A stretch of 64,000 bases of DNA from Syngnathus acus (GCF_901709675.1 NC_051102.1:9991412-10055411), one strand, 5' to 3'; counted from the first letter of the stretch, positions 1 to 13,611 are shown. A program made the numbers and translations. Notes: a model not told the origin generated them from the sequence alone.

Positions 1-3000
1 AGTGGCACTCCACAAAGCACACGTTCATTTTTAAAATGAGCTTGAATTATGCTATGACTATGGGAGGCTATTTTTCCTCATTAAAAAACACATACAAAAA
101 TAATATAACCATATTTAGGTGGAGGCTGGAACGGATAAATGCCATTTCCATTCATTTCAATGAGGCGAACATGATTTGAGATGTGTGTATGAAACAAAAA
201 CTCCTATCTCTGTTTGCATCCAGTTTTAAATTGGAATGCAATTTGAAGACATCTTGGAGGAGATTTTGTGGCGGTCCGACGTTTCTTTTATGCAGCCTCT
301 CTCGATTCACACGCTTTGATATGCCGTCCCTCTGCTGTGTCTCGATGCTGCTCGATGGTGTTGACAAAACAGTGCGGCGCAAATGATGCGGCAGGCATTT
401 CTTCCATGTGTGTGCGTGGGTGGCTGCGATGGCAGCTCCGACGGCACGCCACGCCACGCCACGCACCACCCGGATTGCGCTCATTTAGCGGGGCTGTGTT
501 TTTGCATGCTGACGGTTAGGTTCATCTTTCATCCGATGTCAGTCTATCCATCAATAAATGATCATAAACATGAATCGGGGATCAAGTCGAATGTGGTGTC
601 CTCTGAAGGTGAACATCGACGGAATGGCTTGGGCTGTTTTCATCAGGATTCTCACAGCGTCATATCGCCAGGAGCTTTATTGGCTTCCTTTGAATCCGTC
701 TGAAAGTTGCTGATCTGCACACGCTGATGAAATTCACTTGTTCGGCAGCACTCAACTTTGTGTGTCCTACGTGGACCAAAGTACGTGGAGGAAGAAGAAG
801 AAGAGTTTGCCACAGTCCATTTTGTGACTCCTCAATAATGAATGAATTCTTTATTTTGGTCCAAGTCCCAATCCTGTGGCGGTAGCATCGCATTTCAACA
901 AAGCGACATCAACGCTCGCCGTAATGCGCTCCTTCATCACCGCCGTCGCCGTTCATTAGCAAAGTCTCCAGACTGCCGTGCGCCTTATTATTGTTTTGCT
1001 GTCGTCTGAGGCACTTAAAGTTCCATTAAAGCCTCGCCATTTCCTTTTTGCACGCTTAATTCTCATATTCTGTCATTTGGAGTGTCTTTCCCTTCGCCCC
1101 CCAGCTCCTCATCGTGGATGTCTTTATGGCCATTGGTAGAGAAGAAGAAAGTGCGGAGCATGATTTTGCACAGCCGCACTGCATCACGGAGGGGAGCTCA
1201 GCGCTTTGTGCTTCAACCACTAGAGCTCACTCGTAAGCAGAACAATGCCGCTTGAGCACTATCGACTTGTGCCCTTCGCTTACCTGCCCTTGCAACTTCT
1301 TTAAGCTTCCTTGCATCATATCGCCCCGCGTCGGGTAGCCAAGTCCACCCGCCACGTACAAGTCACTCATCTTTCAGATTTGTTTTTACCCCGCAAGACA
1401 CCACAGGAACATCGTCATCATTCCTGCAGGACACCGCTCGGGAATGATAGAAGTGGACGTTATTGGAAGAGGAAAAAAAAGACATAATTGGGGCTTGGGT
1501 GCTTGAAAAAGCTGACAAGTTCACGGGGTCAAGGTCCTTTGGTGTTTTGCCCAGACACCTCCAAAAGGGATCAAGTGGCTCATGCATGTGGCCCCGCCCC
1601 CTCTACCACCTGCTCCCTATACGAGCGAATGCCTTTTATTCAAAGCCCAGGTGGGGTCTCTCTCTCTCTCTCCCTGTGGCCCTTTCAGCAGCTCCAGACT
1701 CATTTTTGATGGTGTGACGCCGGGCCACATAAAATGATGTGGAGGGCCGTATCTGGCCCCCGGGCCTTGAGTTTGACACCAATGATCCAAAGCTTTACTT
1801 GAGGTCTTTTTTACATTGTGTCTTCTATGGTGGCCGCAAACAGTAACGAGCCTATTAAAGCGCAGATATCTGTTTTCAAACGATGGGAGTAAAAGTCAAT
1901 AGTCGCCCAAAGAGTGCTTGAAAAATGGACTTCAGCCGTGCTTTGTCACCACCCACCGCTCTGCACATGACATCACTTTTCCAGGTCCGTGTGAACAATT
2001 GGAACAAAGTTGCGTTCTAATATGACAAGTGTTTGGTGGAGAAAATGATAGCTTGTTACGGGGGCAGCGCGCTGCAGCCGGAGGGAGGCTAAAGTGACAA
2101 GACTGCGGCTCCAGGACATCGTGTGATCGCTTTAACCAAGCCGAGTGCACCCAGGGGAGAGTGTGGGAGTGTCAGAAAAAGAAAAGGACAGTGTGGGATA
2201 GAAGACCAAGCGTCATATCGTATAGACGGAGAAATGGTGGGAGGGACATGTCAAAGTGGAGGTGTGTTTTTATTAACTTAGCACAGATCCATTGGAGACA
2301 AGGCGTCACCCGAACACAGCGAGACGAATGAAAACACAGCCAACATGGCGCTCGATAATCAAAGCAATGAAAAGAAGGCCGTGACGGACGTGCCACGTCA
2401 AGCATGGAAAGCCTACGGGCGGCAAGAGAGACCCGCGGAAAAAAATCCATAGCCACGCGGGCCACTGTATTAGATCCTTTTAGTCTCAGTTAATAAATCC
2501 CACCGTCGTGAGGTTTTAGTTCAAACTCACTTGGTTGTTGCGCAATCTTTCCATCCGATCTCCCGTTTCTTCCGAATGAGCTTCCAAATAGTCTTGTTCA
2601 TCCAGTGCTGTGTTTTTTTTTTATGGGGGACATATTCTCAGGCGGTTTTTGATTTGATTTTATTATTTTTTTTTAATGGCTTCAAACATGGACAAGAGTG
2701 AAGGTGGCATTTGTTTGCGCCTCTTTGTTCAATGTCTCACGCTGGCCTTATTAAAAATAGCAAATGCAAGGATTTCTGTGCACGGTCCTATGTCGCCACC
2801 CAATTAGTTTCCATACCACCAACGATCAGCACTTTCTAAAAATAACTTTCGTTGTTGTCACGTTGCCGTTTTATTCCCTCGCCTTGCAAAGACGGCGCCT
2901 TATTGCCTGGGCTGCCGTTGCGTTTGCTCATTGAGATTCAGATCTGCGCTTGGCTCGACTTGTAATTAAAAGTAGATCAAGATGAACAAGGTGGTTGAAT

Positions 3001-3640
3001 ATGATTAAACGGGGCTCTCGCCTTTCAGACACATACGCCATTTAGTTTCGGCACGCAAAACGTACACTGATATTGCTCCAATGGCTAAGCGGCCCACGAG
3101 AACCGGCTTGAAAAATTCCATTTTTAATGATGTGCTGGACAATAATATGAAATAAACCTTATGAACAATTCCAACTGTTTAGCAGCATCAAATATCAGAA
3201 GTGAAACTTTATAAAAAAAATGTAAATTAACTTGATACTCCGCATGTGAATTTGTCGGCTTAATCAAAAGAGGACGCGGGGCGAAAACGTTCCGCAAGGT
3301 TTGCAATCAACCTTGGCTGCCAGCTTTTCAATTAAACGTGAAGAAAAGTTTGAATGCCGCCGCAGAACGGCGCCGGCCTTGGTTGTTGCTTGACAACCCG
3401 GAGATGTTTTCTCTTTTCTTCTAATTGTTTGGCGCAACCTATTCACTGGTGTAGCGCCAGCCAAGGGCGCCTATTGAATTCTGCTGATGAAACAGGATTT
3501 TTTATTTTATTTCTACATCCAGTCATCTAGACTTCATTTTTTTTAACATTCATTTTGCAACGGATCATTCATTCAAAGAAAAAAAAGCTCCGGAAATCAG
3601 AATTTGTTTTGACTTTTTCAGCATTTTGGTTCACTTGAAT
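1..3640. other. Gene-poor flank, segment 1
   Basis: I see no supported gene here. Reading frames are short, lack recognisable domains and are not bounded by convincing splice sites. The stretch holds a short CGCCA-type repeat near 441-462, a TC-rich tract near 1656-1672 and a hAT-like remnant near 1719-1780 (listed separately). Base composition alternates between AT-rich and moderately GC-rich without a CpG-island-like block. It could contain conserved non-coding elements, which cannot be told from one sequence. Confidence 0.6.
1719..1780 (+). mobile_element. hAT-type transposon terminal remnant
   Basis: The segment ends in GGGCCTTGAGTTTGACACC, preceded by a GGCC-rich stretch. This resembles the reverse complement of the hAT (Charlie-like) terminal motif CAGGGGTGTCAAACTC that is common in fish genomes. 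The final CCCTG expected at an intact end is missing and no target-site duplication or partner end is visible, so it is a truncated relic. Family assignment rests on recognition of the end motif. Confidence 0.45.
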
Positions 3641-3660
3641 TGGAGCTAACAAGCCGAACT

Positions 3661-3770
3661 GGTTTTGCGGTTACGTTTGAACACAAATGGTGGAGCAACA
3701 CACGTAGATAGACCGATAATATAAGAATACTTAGACATATATTCTTTATCCTCTGCAAAGAAGGCGCCTT
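3661..3770 (+). repeat. Dispersed repeat family A, copy 1
   Basis: This stretch reads TTTGAACACAAATGG, then a GGAGCAACACACGTAGATAG-like block, an ATAATATAA block and a segment ending ATTCTTTATCCTCTGCAA. The same blocks in the same order recur at 17461-17540 and 61821-61935, and the ATTCTTTATCCTCTGCAA block recurs alone at about 15622-15646. It is therefore an interspersed repeat, probably a degraded non-autonomous element. I cannot name the family; no terminal inverted repeat or coding capacity is evident. Confidence 0.5.
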
Positions 3771-3789
3771 TCTTTGGAAAGAGTGGAAT

Positions 3790-6700
3790 AAATTGAACTC
3801 AAGGCATCACCAACATTGTGAAAAATGCTCTACAGCCCTACAAGTGAGACAAGTCAATCTGCCGGTTGCTCTTCGTGATGAACCTCTTGCAAGTACGCTA
3901 TCGAAGAATGAAGATCTTTTGTACTCCGTCGCTCCTTGGAGGTGGAATCACCTCTGTCGTTTGCTTGAAAAACATCTTTGAGGTGGCGGGTGGGCGGGTT
4001 TGTTTCCATTGCCTGCTCTTGACTCGCCCCTCGTGGTTTTGTTGCCTTGTTGTTCGAGCTCCCCTTTGTACGTCGGATCACTTTTAACTCGTCTCTACTG
4101 ACTTCACAAGCGAGGCGCCTTCCAGCAAGAGTTGCAAGAACACATCATAAGTGACAGCAAATGGACCCGCTGGCATCCAGTGTGGTAAACAAGTCACTTT
4201 TAGCTCTTTTTCCACGCCGCCGTAACATACTTTGTTGTTGAACGTCTCGCCATCCTTCAGCCTGAAACATTGCTCCCATAACGGGATCGGTCATAAAAAT
4301 GACTCGGTGTGTCGTCACTCGTTTTTGATGTCTTAATAAAACGCCAATGGTGCCTTGACATAAAAGCAGCAGAATTACATCTGAATTTAAAACAACAGAC
4401 GGTTAGCCTAATGCTAACGTGTCATGGTACAAAGCAATAAAATTCTCTTGACGGTTGCAAGTCATCCAGGAAGCACAAAAACGACAACACCAACCAAGTA
4501 TCGTTTTTATTTGGAGCCGGTGACGTAGCTTCACGTCTTGACGCAATGGACAAAAGAGTCCTTCCTTAACATTTTTCATATCACCTTGTAAAAATGTCAC
4601 AGTCATATGTAGTTATAAAAAAGAGTCTACTTAAGGCTGATTTGCAATTCAAACGCATCATCGCTCTCCGGCGGAACCCCGTTGAGAGGCTTCGGAGCGA
4701 GCAGCCATTTTGAATCGCTATCATAAAGGAAGAGAAATTCAATTGTAATATGACCACCGTTGTATTCATATCGTTTTGTTTTCTGTTGTTCTCACGTCAC
4801 GCTATAGCCTCGAGGAGACGCATTGGGAGTTTGCGGCATGCTTCTGCTTTTCTCCGTCCCCTCGCTCATTTCTTCACGTATGTTTTATTAATGCTTTGCC
4901 GTTATTTGTTTTGGTCTCCCGTCTTGTAACCCCCGGCACGCTACACCTCATACACAACAAGCCGTACATGCCAGGACACACGAGGGCACGTGCTATCCGT
5001 GACGTTAACGCGAAAGAAACAAGGCAGATCGTTATTATTAATCCCGTACAGGAAATAACACCTTGACTTTTTGTTTCAATATTATTATGGGAGAGCGAGC
5101 CTTTTAGAAGTTTCTGTTTATGCTAAGCGGTGGTGATATTTGCATCAGGTTTGAATTCCCAGCCATGCCTTGAGGCGTTTCAAATGGAAGCCAAGCTGGC
5201 GACGGTGAGAGAGCAGAGGTCAGGTGGGCTCAGATGGAGATAGATATTCACAGGTTGAGCCTCCGAGGGATGAGTCACACACGCATGGAGCCGGCTATCC
5301 CCGAGGGGCCTCCGACGCCGCCGGCCACCGCTTCATTACCCAAGCTCCTTACCCGCTCTTTTTCTTTTAAGCTCGCCGTCTTTAAACCCGCCGCCAGTTT
5401 GAAGTGTTATAAATAAATATGTCCGGTAGAGGTGGAGGTGGCTGGCTGAGAACACAGAGATAATACAGTGGGAAGGAGAACGGAAAGAAGAATCTATTTG
5501 CGTACCGGGAAATGAAAGAAAGTGGGCGAGGCGGTCCGAGGCTGCATTTGCATTTGAGTTCGTGCGCGGCTATAAATATGTATTGTATTCAAAATGATTG
5601 TTTTATTCAAATTGGGGGGTTTACATACAAAACATCTGTCAACAGCTTTGCTTCAGGGAGACTCCAAATGAATAAAAGTACATAGACACTGGAAGACATT
5701 GGAAGGATAAACAACTAAGAAACCTTATTCCCCCCCCCCCTTATTAAATTTACATTTCATGTTACAAACTTCAATCCATTTTGTGAGCTGAACATATTCC
5801 AGCTGACTTTAAAAATCTTTTTTATCCCGGCGACGCGTGGCAGAAAACTATTTTTAACCGCCGTCCTCATGGGGATGTATAGATGTGAAAAAGTGACACT
5901 AATCATTTCTTGACCTTTGAGTGCCCTTGCGCTCTCTCTCTCTCTCTCTCTCTCTACTTCATAAAAACAACAGACGACCTACAAAATCGATGAACTTGAC
6001 CATTGCTGGACTTCCGCCGGACAGCGCCGCTATGCAAATGAGCACGGTTATATAAAAGCAGCGTTGGTTTTGTGCCGCCAAATCCGGATGATGGGAAGGA
6101 CGATTCCCACACCCTCTGACCACGCTGGCGTTGATGCTATTGATAGCTTCCGTGTGTGGGCAAACGTGTTCGTTTTTTTTTTTCCCCCACACGGGAACAT
6201 TTGTAGATGCTTTGATGAAATATTACCAGAGTTGGATAGCCCGTCCCAGCGGACTCCGACCGGGAATGTTGAATTATTCCGTGTGTGAGGTTTGCTCAAC
6301 GACGTGGCGAAAAAGTTAAGAAACCCTGTTTCACACAATCCTCCATAAATGAGCCAAAGTGTGAGGCTGTGATGGGAGTTTACTTTTGGTTGCAATGATG
6401 CAATACTGTAGTGGAAGAAGCAGCCACCATAAAAGCATCATCAAACTCTCGTGCGCAGTTCCTGAAACCGAAAAAAAAAAATCCATCTCCCCCGCCAAGA
6501 ATGTTCCCACAGCAACCTTACTGATATTCAGCAGCCGAGGAGAATATAAGATTCATTTCGGCGTTGGCATCCGCTGCATATTAATAGAAAGGAATATAAC
6601 TGGGAGGCCACCGGCTTGAAAGGAACTCCCGACGCCTTCTTTTTTTTTTTTTTCTTTTTTCCAGTTGCACAGGAAGGACAAAAGGTGCTCATATAGAACG

Positions 6701-8500
6701 AAGAGAATATGATGAGAAATGATTTCTTTCTGTGAAATTTCACCACTAAGTGATTATCAAATCGAAGCAGAGTGTCCCTTTCGGGGTTAAGTTTAGTTGA
6801 ACGTGAAATGCTAAGTCTGGCAATAATCCACATAATGTCAAGGAAAGCCAACAGTGACATAAAAATAGCGAGAGGAGGAAAGAAGTTTTCCGGAAGGCCT
6901 GCCAAGCGGACCGCTGCGACTTGTTCTCGTGTCAAAGCTCGTTTCGCAGCTCAACTTCAAGGCTTCGAACCTGATTTGAAAACCGAACTTTTGTCTCAAT
7001 TTGAAACCCGGGCGCAAAGCGTTATTGTAACGTTAATTCTTTGAGACGCTCGCCGCGCTGACGCTTTGAGCTCCATCTTTTGTTTGACAAGATGGCCTCC
7101 GGCTAAACAGGAAGTGAGGCGCTCGTCGTTTTGCATCAATAGCCGTCGGCTGAGAAGCAAGCGCTCGTCTAATTGTCATTGATCGTCCCGCCTTGAAGAA
7201 ATAACCTCCCTTGGCGAGTCTCAGTCATCTCGCCGGGAGTTAGTTCATATGTCGCTCGTTTCAACTTTTTAATGGCGTTAATTCCCGAAGTCAATAACAA
7301 CTTGCGGAGCCACCGTCGCATTACTCTCCATTAACTCACCTGGTCGACAGACGGAGCGCCGATATTAGGTTTGTCGCCCTAACGTCATTCCGGCTACCTT
7401 GAGGGGATGCCAAATGGGAACCCGAGTGTCAGGAGGCATCAGCGAGAAGATGCATCAAAGCCACGGCGGAATTGTCGCCGTTCAATCGCTTCCTTTGTTC
7501 GCACACAAGTGTAGTCGAGGCGTGGGCGGGCGGGCCGGCGGGCGGCCCTTTGTTGTCAGCTGTCGCCGTCATTCTTTCCCGGCCGCCTCGTAATTGCGCT
7601 GCGGCCGGCTACGAGCGACAGGTAGGGCCTCGACCGTGACCTGCCTCCAAGGATGGACTTCTGAAAATAACTCAGCGATCATGGCAGCCGCGGGTCCATG
7701 ATTGAAACGTTGAACCGCCGTTCATCACGGCTGATACGTCCCAGAATATATAGCCGCTATCGGTGGAAATATAAAATTGATTTCTTAGTCCATGAACGTG
7801 AGATTCATCAGAAAACGATGGTGCTGACATCTCTTTTTGTGGTTTCTTTTTAATTTTGCGGGTTCAATTCCCTTCCAAAGATCTCCACGTCTCCTATGGC
7901 ATATTGAAGTAAGCATCTCGGCCAGCGCCGATTTTCATCTCACTTCCTCGACAGAGTTTGTCATCCAAAATAAATCCACGAGCTGGCGCGGATGCCGGCG
8001 CATCCACTCCCCGTCCCTCCCTCCCTCCCTCCCTCCCGAGATGAAAATGCTCATTATCCGCTACGCAGCGCCTGGGATCCAGACTTTGGTGGTCACCCCA
8101 GGAGACGGCGCTCTGATGCAAATAACATCAAATTGGCTTCTCATATCGAGACACTGGCACGGTTTGACTTGAATCGAAAAAGTCTTTTGATTTGGCAAAA
8201 AAGGGACGGCCGGAAAATTGACTTGACGCATACCACCACGCTACATTCGCATTTTATGCTTACACGCTCACCATCCGCACATTCGAAGTCGTTTCCAAAT
8301 ACAGATGACAAAGCGGATGTTAATAAGCCATCGCCGTGGCAACACATATGTCACCGCTATCTTTTGACAGCTGCAGAGATTACCGGGAGGATTTCATTCA
8401 GGTAAATATTAGCATGCGGGGTAGAAATGACAGTTGCCCAGTGACTTCCTCGATTGTCTCCCATGTTGGACTCGAGAATTAACAGCAGATCATTTTCGTC
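3790..8500. other. Gene-poor flank, segment 2
   Basis: No supported gene is visible. It contains a CT dinucleotide tract at 5932-5955, a poly-C run near 5730, a poly-T tract near 6640-6660 and a CCCT tetranucleotide run at about 8010-8037. The part at 6,900-7,620 is more GC-rich and low in simple repeats but carries no splice-bounded exon that I recognise. Confidence 0.6.
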
Positions 8501-8536
8501 TCGTGTTGCAGCACACACCGGCGATGCTCTTCCCTC

Positions 8537-9706
8537 GCTGGGTTCCGTGTGAAAGGCACAAGCGGATACATTGCAGATATGTCCCAATGCTGACAAATTT
8601 GCAGGCTTGCCTTGTGAAAGAGACATTTATCTTAATCAATTCGGGGTATGATTCCTCGACATCGAAGCAATGACACTACCTTTGCTGGGCTCTGTGCGAA
8701 AGGAACAGGTAGATAGAGCGCAGTTATGTTGCAGTTGGCAACAGTTACAGGATATCTGTGTGAAATATCTCAATGATTTTTCCCCCCCCCTCTGGCATTA
8801 CTTTGACTTCTGGGTTCTGTGTAAAAAAAAAAAAAAAAAAATGCAGGTTGAAACATTCTGAATTTTCTTTGGTGTTATTTTTCCTCTACATTCAAGCTAT
8901 TACTCCACCTTTGCTGATCTCTGTGTAAAATGCACAGGCCTGATATATTCTGCTTCTTTTCTCATGGCCCTGACCATTTTTTATGGATCTTGGCATTAAA
9001 TGTTCTTAACGTCAAGCAACTTCAGACAGCTTGGCCAATTCAGTCGGCTCTCTAAATGCTAGAAAATGTATAGCCATTATTATTCATAGACACAGTGGTG
9101 TTCAAGAAAAAAATCTGCCCCTTTTGTCCAAGTCAGATATACGTGCCGGGGTTCACATATCATTCAAGACGAATTGCAGTGCACACGCTTGTCACTCCCA
9201 CATGCTGCAGTAAGGCACAAACAGACGCGCTAAAAATAGCTTTTCCTCCTGCAGGTATTTTTCCTGTACACCTTTTATACCGCTGGATTTGTGTCAGAAG
9301 AAAAGGCAATTAAGGGAAAGTTTGGCAGGCGGTACAAAAAAAGTGCTTGTGCGTGTGTGTGTGTGAGAAAAGCATCAGGAAAGTTAACTCAAAGAAAACG
9401 TTTATGAAAGCAAGTTTCACACAGACAAAGAAGGAGATCCGAGGTGAAACACTAAGTGATGTCGTGTGCAACCTGAAAATGTAATTTTTTTGGGGGATGA
9501 AGATATTCATCTGCATCAAGACTTCATCATGTTATTTCTCAGTAATATCGTATAAAATGGCTTCATCATTAGTCCCTTTCACACAGAGATCCAGCGAAAT
9601 TCACGCAGAGCTGTCGAAACCCTTTGAAATTTTGCAGAAGCATCCAGAATGTTAACTCCTATGGCACGTTTTGAAAAGCAAGTTTCACACAGAGAGGGAA
9701 ACCGAA
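8537..9706. repeat. Cluster of degenerate repeats in opposed orientations
   Basis: A motif close to GCTGGRTTCTGTGTGAAAGG occurs on the plus strand at 8537-8560, 8684-8709, 8807-8825 (running into poly-A), 8912-8938 and loosely at 9281-9309. Its reverse complement (TTTCACACAGA...CC.GC) occurs at 9406-9442, 9574-9596 and 9675-9706. Two of the reverse copies are embedded in longer similar units: an AGCATC-AGAA/GGAA-GTTAACTC block precedes GCAAGTTTCACACAGA both at 9371-9429 and 9641-9692. The block therefore looks like tandemly amplified units arranged in opposed halves. No coding potential or family name can be given. Confidence 0.55.
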
Positions 9707-11164
9707 AGTAATGAGCTCCTATTGCCTTGCGTCCTGCCTTTTCGTTTATGAAATAGGACATAATTGCAGCTGTGAGGAGAAATGTCATTAGACGCCGCTG
9801 CCGCCGATATGGTTACCGTGCTTTTCTTTTACTAAAAATGAGAAAAGGCCCAAATTCGATTGCGGCTGCCATTGAGTTGTTGTGATAGTATTACCGCAGA
9901 CAAATGTCGGGTATTAAGATGGGGGAGAATATGAAGAGGAAAAAAAATCTAATTATGGGAGAAGGGGATGACCTATCATAATAATGGCACTCTCTATACA
10001 TGGCGCTTTAAGGCTAAATCCATAGCATGTTAAAGATGCGATATTGCAAACATAATTCTGCCTGTGAAAATCATCAAAATCTTTTTTTTTTTTTTTTACA
10101 AGGTCCCATGTGGTGAATGAGACCTGGGAGATTTTATTAAGCTTCCTCTGGCGGATTTAGATGTGCTAGCGTGGAGCAAAGGCGGCAGGGATTAGTCGCC
10201 CAGTAGTAAGACAACAAACAAGCAAAACTTTGCATTGTGAAAAGTCTCAACTCGAGTAATCCATTATAATTCCTCAGGCACTTAAGGTGAGCCCTGCCTA
10301 GATGCTTTCGTGTGTATGAATAATACCATAAATGGATGCGATCATCTTCTTGTTAGCACTGCTAAAAGTAAGCTTCAAAAAGACAAATGGATGGATAACG
10401 AATGAGCTTCATTATCAAGGGATGATTTTTCAGAAGCTCTGGCGGTGGAGCGAGTGGGGGGGGGGGGTTGATTCATGGGAGTGATGGAAATCGTCCATAT
10501 TTTAACAGCAACACCCCAGTGTGCTTCCAAAAAAAAAAAAAAAAAATGGCCGTAAGGAAGCAACCAGGGTGTTGCTATCCATGTCAGCTGAAAGCTTGGC
10601 TGAGCTAATAACCATAAATGCAAAGATTCACTTTCATCTTATCTGCAAAAACAGGATTTGTTGATCAGTGAGTCATCATTCCGCAATCCTGCTTCCCCTC
10701 CTTGTGCGGGACCACCTTCTCATCTAATTGTTTTGTAACTCAGGGACTGCGCTGGGGATGACTCATAAGTCAGTGTTGGAAAAGGAAAAACATTTCCCCC
10801 ATGGCCCAGACGCGCACTTTCCTCATTAAATATTATCATGTTTTCACATGATATAAACATTCACATATAGGCCACTTCTTACAGCGTGTGCCGTTCTCAT
10901 AAACAAAACATGTGCTAATCAGATAAATCTGTGTCTGGCTAGCTTCCTAGCTGTCTCTTTCATATCTCTCTCAATCTATATCGACTATATCTCTCTCGAT
11001 ACAGTTGTATGAATGTACATATAAACATAGATATATAATAAAATGAAACAACAGCCCAGTTTAAATAGTAACTGCTAATGCTCAGATTTTTTTTATTATT
11101 ATCCCTAAACATAAGCCAGACCTTTAACCCAACAACAAACATATGTTTAATAATTAATAATAGT

Positions 11165-11233
11165 GCCATATAGCACTTTGAGATTCCTCCGAATGTAAAG
11201 AGCGTTACAAATATAATTCATGATTATTATTAT
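11165..11233 (+). mobile_element. LINE (L2-like) 3' tail fragment
   Basis: The sequence runs GCACTTTGAGATTCCTCCGA, then a GTAAAGAGCGTTACAAATAT segment, and ends in ATTATTATTAT. This pattern, AAAG(A/C)GC-TTA-CAAATA followed by an ATT repeat, is the usual 3' tail of L2-type non-LTR retrotransposons in teleosts. Only the tail is present; no reverse transcriptase sequence lies next to it. Confidence 0.55.
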
Positions 11234-12099
11234 CAAATTAAAATGAATTAATGATTGAAAATTCATGTATCCATTCATTCATCCAAACTGTCTATTGACT
11301 TGAACGGTCTCAAATGTTAAGAGCAAAATATGACCATTTAGGGGCAGTCGAGAGCCAGAAATGTATAGTAAATATTGAATGGTATTCCGAGCCATTGATA
11401 ATCCGTATTTGTCTCCTGTTTTCTTCATTTAGGATTTTTTAAAGCGCATCTACCCTGCAGTTATTGCCCATCTGAGTTAATGCGCAAGCGTCTTCATACA
11501 ACTTTAAACTGTTTCCTGGCAGAGATGCATTTGTCAAGTTATAAAGCTGTCGCCAAGGTGAAATTGGCCCCTTAGCTCTTTTGGAAACTTGATGACAAAA
11601 TGCTCCACGCAAGGGAGTAGTCTGGCTAAGGTTGTATATTCAGCAACCAAAAAATAAAAATAAAATCTCCATTACACATCACTACAAGTGAGAAAGATTT
11701 CTTCTGAGAAGCGTCAACATTTGACACTTTTTTTTGGCCATGGTGCTAAATCCAAAAACCCACAGGACACAGAGGATGCGTCATCTCCAAAAAGGCCACA
11801 AAGTCATTTGAGGACATCTCAAATGCCAGAAAACAAATCTCAGCTAAATTCAAGCGCTATCTTATTATGTGCAGGTCTTGGAAGCTAATTAACAGCACTA
11901 AGCCTTTTAATGAAGAATAACACACTTTTCTCTTACGATGACCTTTAGATTTAATGATAGCTGATCGTGCCATACTTTTCCAGACGACATATCTTGACCC
12001 GACCTGCAATGTTTTTCTGACAACTTTTGAATGTCACCCCACTCCCAATGAGTTGTGTTTATATACCAGAAGGAAAATAGGGCATGCTAGGATTACAGT

Positions 12100-12135
12100 T
12101 TCCATCCATTTTTTACACCACTTGTCCTCATTAGG
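12100..12135 (-). repeat. Short fragment of a common teleost retroelement tail
   Basis: The segment TCCATCCATTTTTTACACCA followed by CTTGTCCTCATTAGG matches the widespread teleost element whose tail reads CCTAATGAGGATAAG...AAAATGGATGGA in the other orientation. Only about 35 bases remain. A related fragment in the opposite orientation is at 24797-24840. Confidence 0.45.
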
Positions 12136-13035
12136 ACAAGATAGCGTCGCGCTCACCTGAAAGCAAGTTTGATTTAATGAATAACAAAAGCATTCTTAGG
12201 CTGCACTATTATATGATATTGTATCACGATTTGGCTAACATTAGCATGCGAGTGACGACATGGCACTCCATCTTCGACAACCATTCTATTAATTTGATGA
12301 AGGTTTTTGCAAGTTTACAATTACAAACGCTCTCGCTAGACATTTATGAAATAACTCGTTCCGTACTGCCGGTGATGCGTGAAATAACTTTTACAGCGTT
12401 ATACCATTCAGGCTTTTATTCGCGACACTCACAGCGTCACCTTTGTGGGGAAGCACTTATCTCTTTCTGGACATCTCATTATGCAAAGGCGTCTCTTTAG
12501 CTCCAGAGTGCTTCTTTCATCAGCGTGTGGGCCGGCGGCGGCGGCTGCTTGTTAGCTGAGCCACTCGTTAGTCTTTGCCGTTAACTCATCCCACGTTGAG
12601 TTTGCGGCGAGCCTCTGGGAAAAGGAAAATGAATGCTAACATCTCAGCCGCTATTTGGGTCATAAGGATGTGTTGGTATCTGAAGTTGACACACGCAAAG
12701 AAAAGATAGGAATCTCTTGAATACATGAAAACCAAATTAAATCCGGCCTGGCTTCCTTCAAGTGTGGATGTTCAGGTGACATGGCTCCTCCTTCCCTCCC
12801 GCCGCTGGGTGACAAATGCCAAGGCGCTCACCTGCGTCCTCAAGAGCAGATTCATCTTGCTTACAAGACTGCAGCGCATGACAGGTCAGATTGAGAAAAA
12901 TGTCTGTTAGCGAGATGGGCGTGATTGCGCCTCCCCCCTTTTACCTTCTAATCCACCACCGTGCAGCACCACCATGCTCAATCGCCTGTGGGCTTGTTCT
13001 GCTCATCCACAAGTGTGTAGGATGATGATTTATAG

Positions 13036-13065
13036 CCCCCCCCCCCCCCCCCCCCCCCCCCCCCC
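13036..13065 (+). repeat. Poly-C tract, about 30 nt
   Basis: An uninterrupted run of about 30 cytosines. Similar runs of about 20-31 nt occur at 18011-18031, 43736-43755 and 53866-53896. Such tracts are hard to sequence, so the exact length is uncertain. Confidence 0.9.
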
Positions 13066-13548
13066 ACTGGCTCGGTGAGATATGTGGGTATTTGTGAGCC
13101 TAATTGCACAAGGGGCAATTTGATTGTGTGCAAGGTGAAGCTCGATCATGTGCGCGTGCAGGCTCGGCGCCTCGTCAAATTAATCGGAATGAAACGAGTC
13201 TCGCGTTTATATTACGGGTTACCGTCAAGGCGAATGTGGTTGCCTTCAGAATGAATGGTTGAAACACGGAGGCCTTTTCCGATTGTCGGTCAATCTGTTT
13301 TCAAGATACGCCGTCATCCATCACAGCCGTTTGAACCTAGATGGAGCTTCGGGATCTTTGATCCGCTTGTCTTGGAATAAAAGTGCACATGCAAGACAGC
13401 TGCAGAACTCAGACAAATCTCTTCCATCCTTGGTCTCCGTTTAAAGATGGTCATAGCTTCTTACATGAAACAAGGCTACTGGTAGCAAGCAGCTTAAAAT
13501 GTCTTTGATATGGACATAAGACGTTCAAATTCAAAATGATTGTTCCAG

Positions 13549-13611
13549 AGTGGTGGAGCTAGAGTGGAAGCCACAGGGGCACTGCCCCCACCCTGGAAAT
13601 ATGCCAGACAA
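13549..13611 (+). repeat. Dispersed repeat family B, copy 1
   Basis: The block AGTGGTGGAGCTAGAG is followed at short distance by GGGGCACTGCCCCC and then ATGCCAGAC. The same order, AGTGGCGGAGATAGAG, then GGGGCACTGCCCCC, then GCCAGAC, occurs at 21566-21659. The GGGGCACTGCCCCC core is itself nearly palindromic. I cannot assign a transposon family. Confidence 0.45.
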
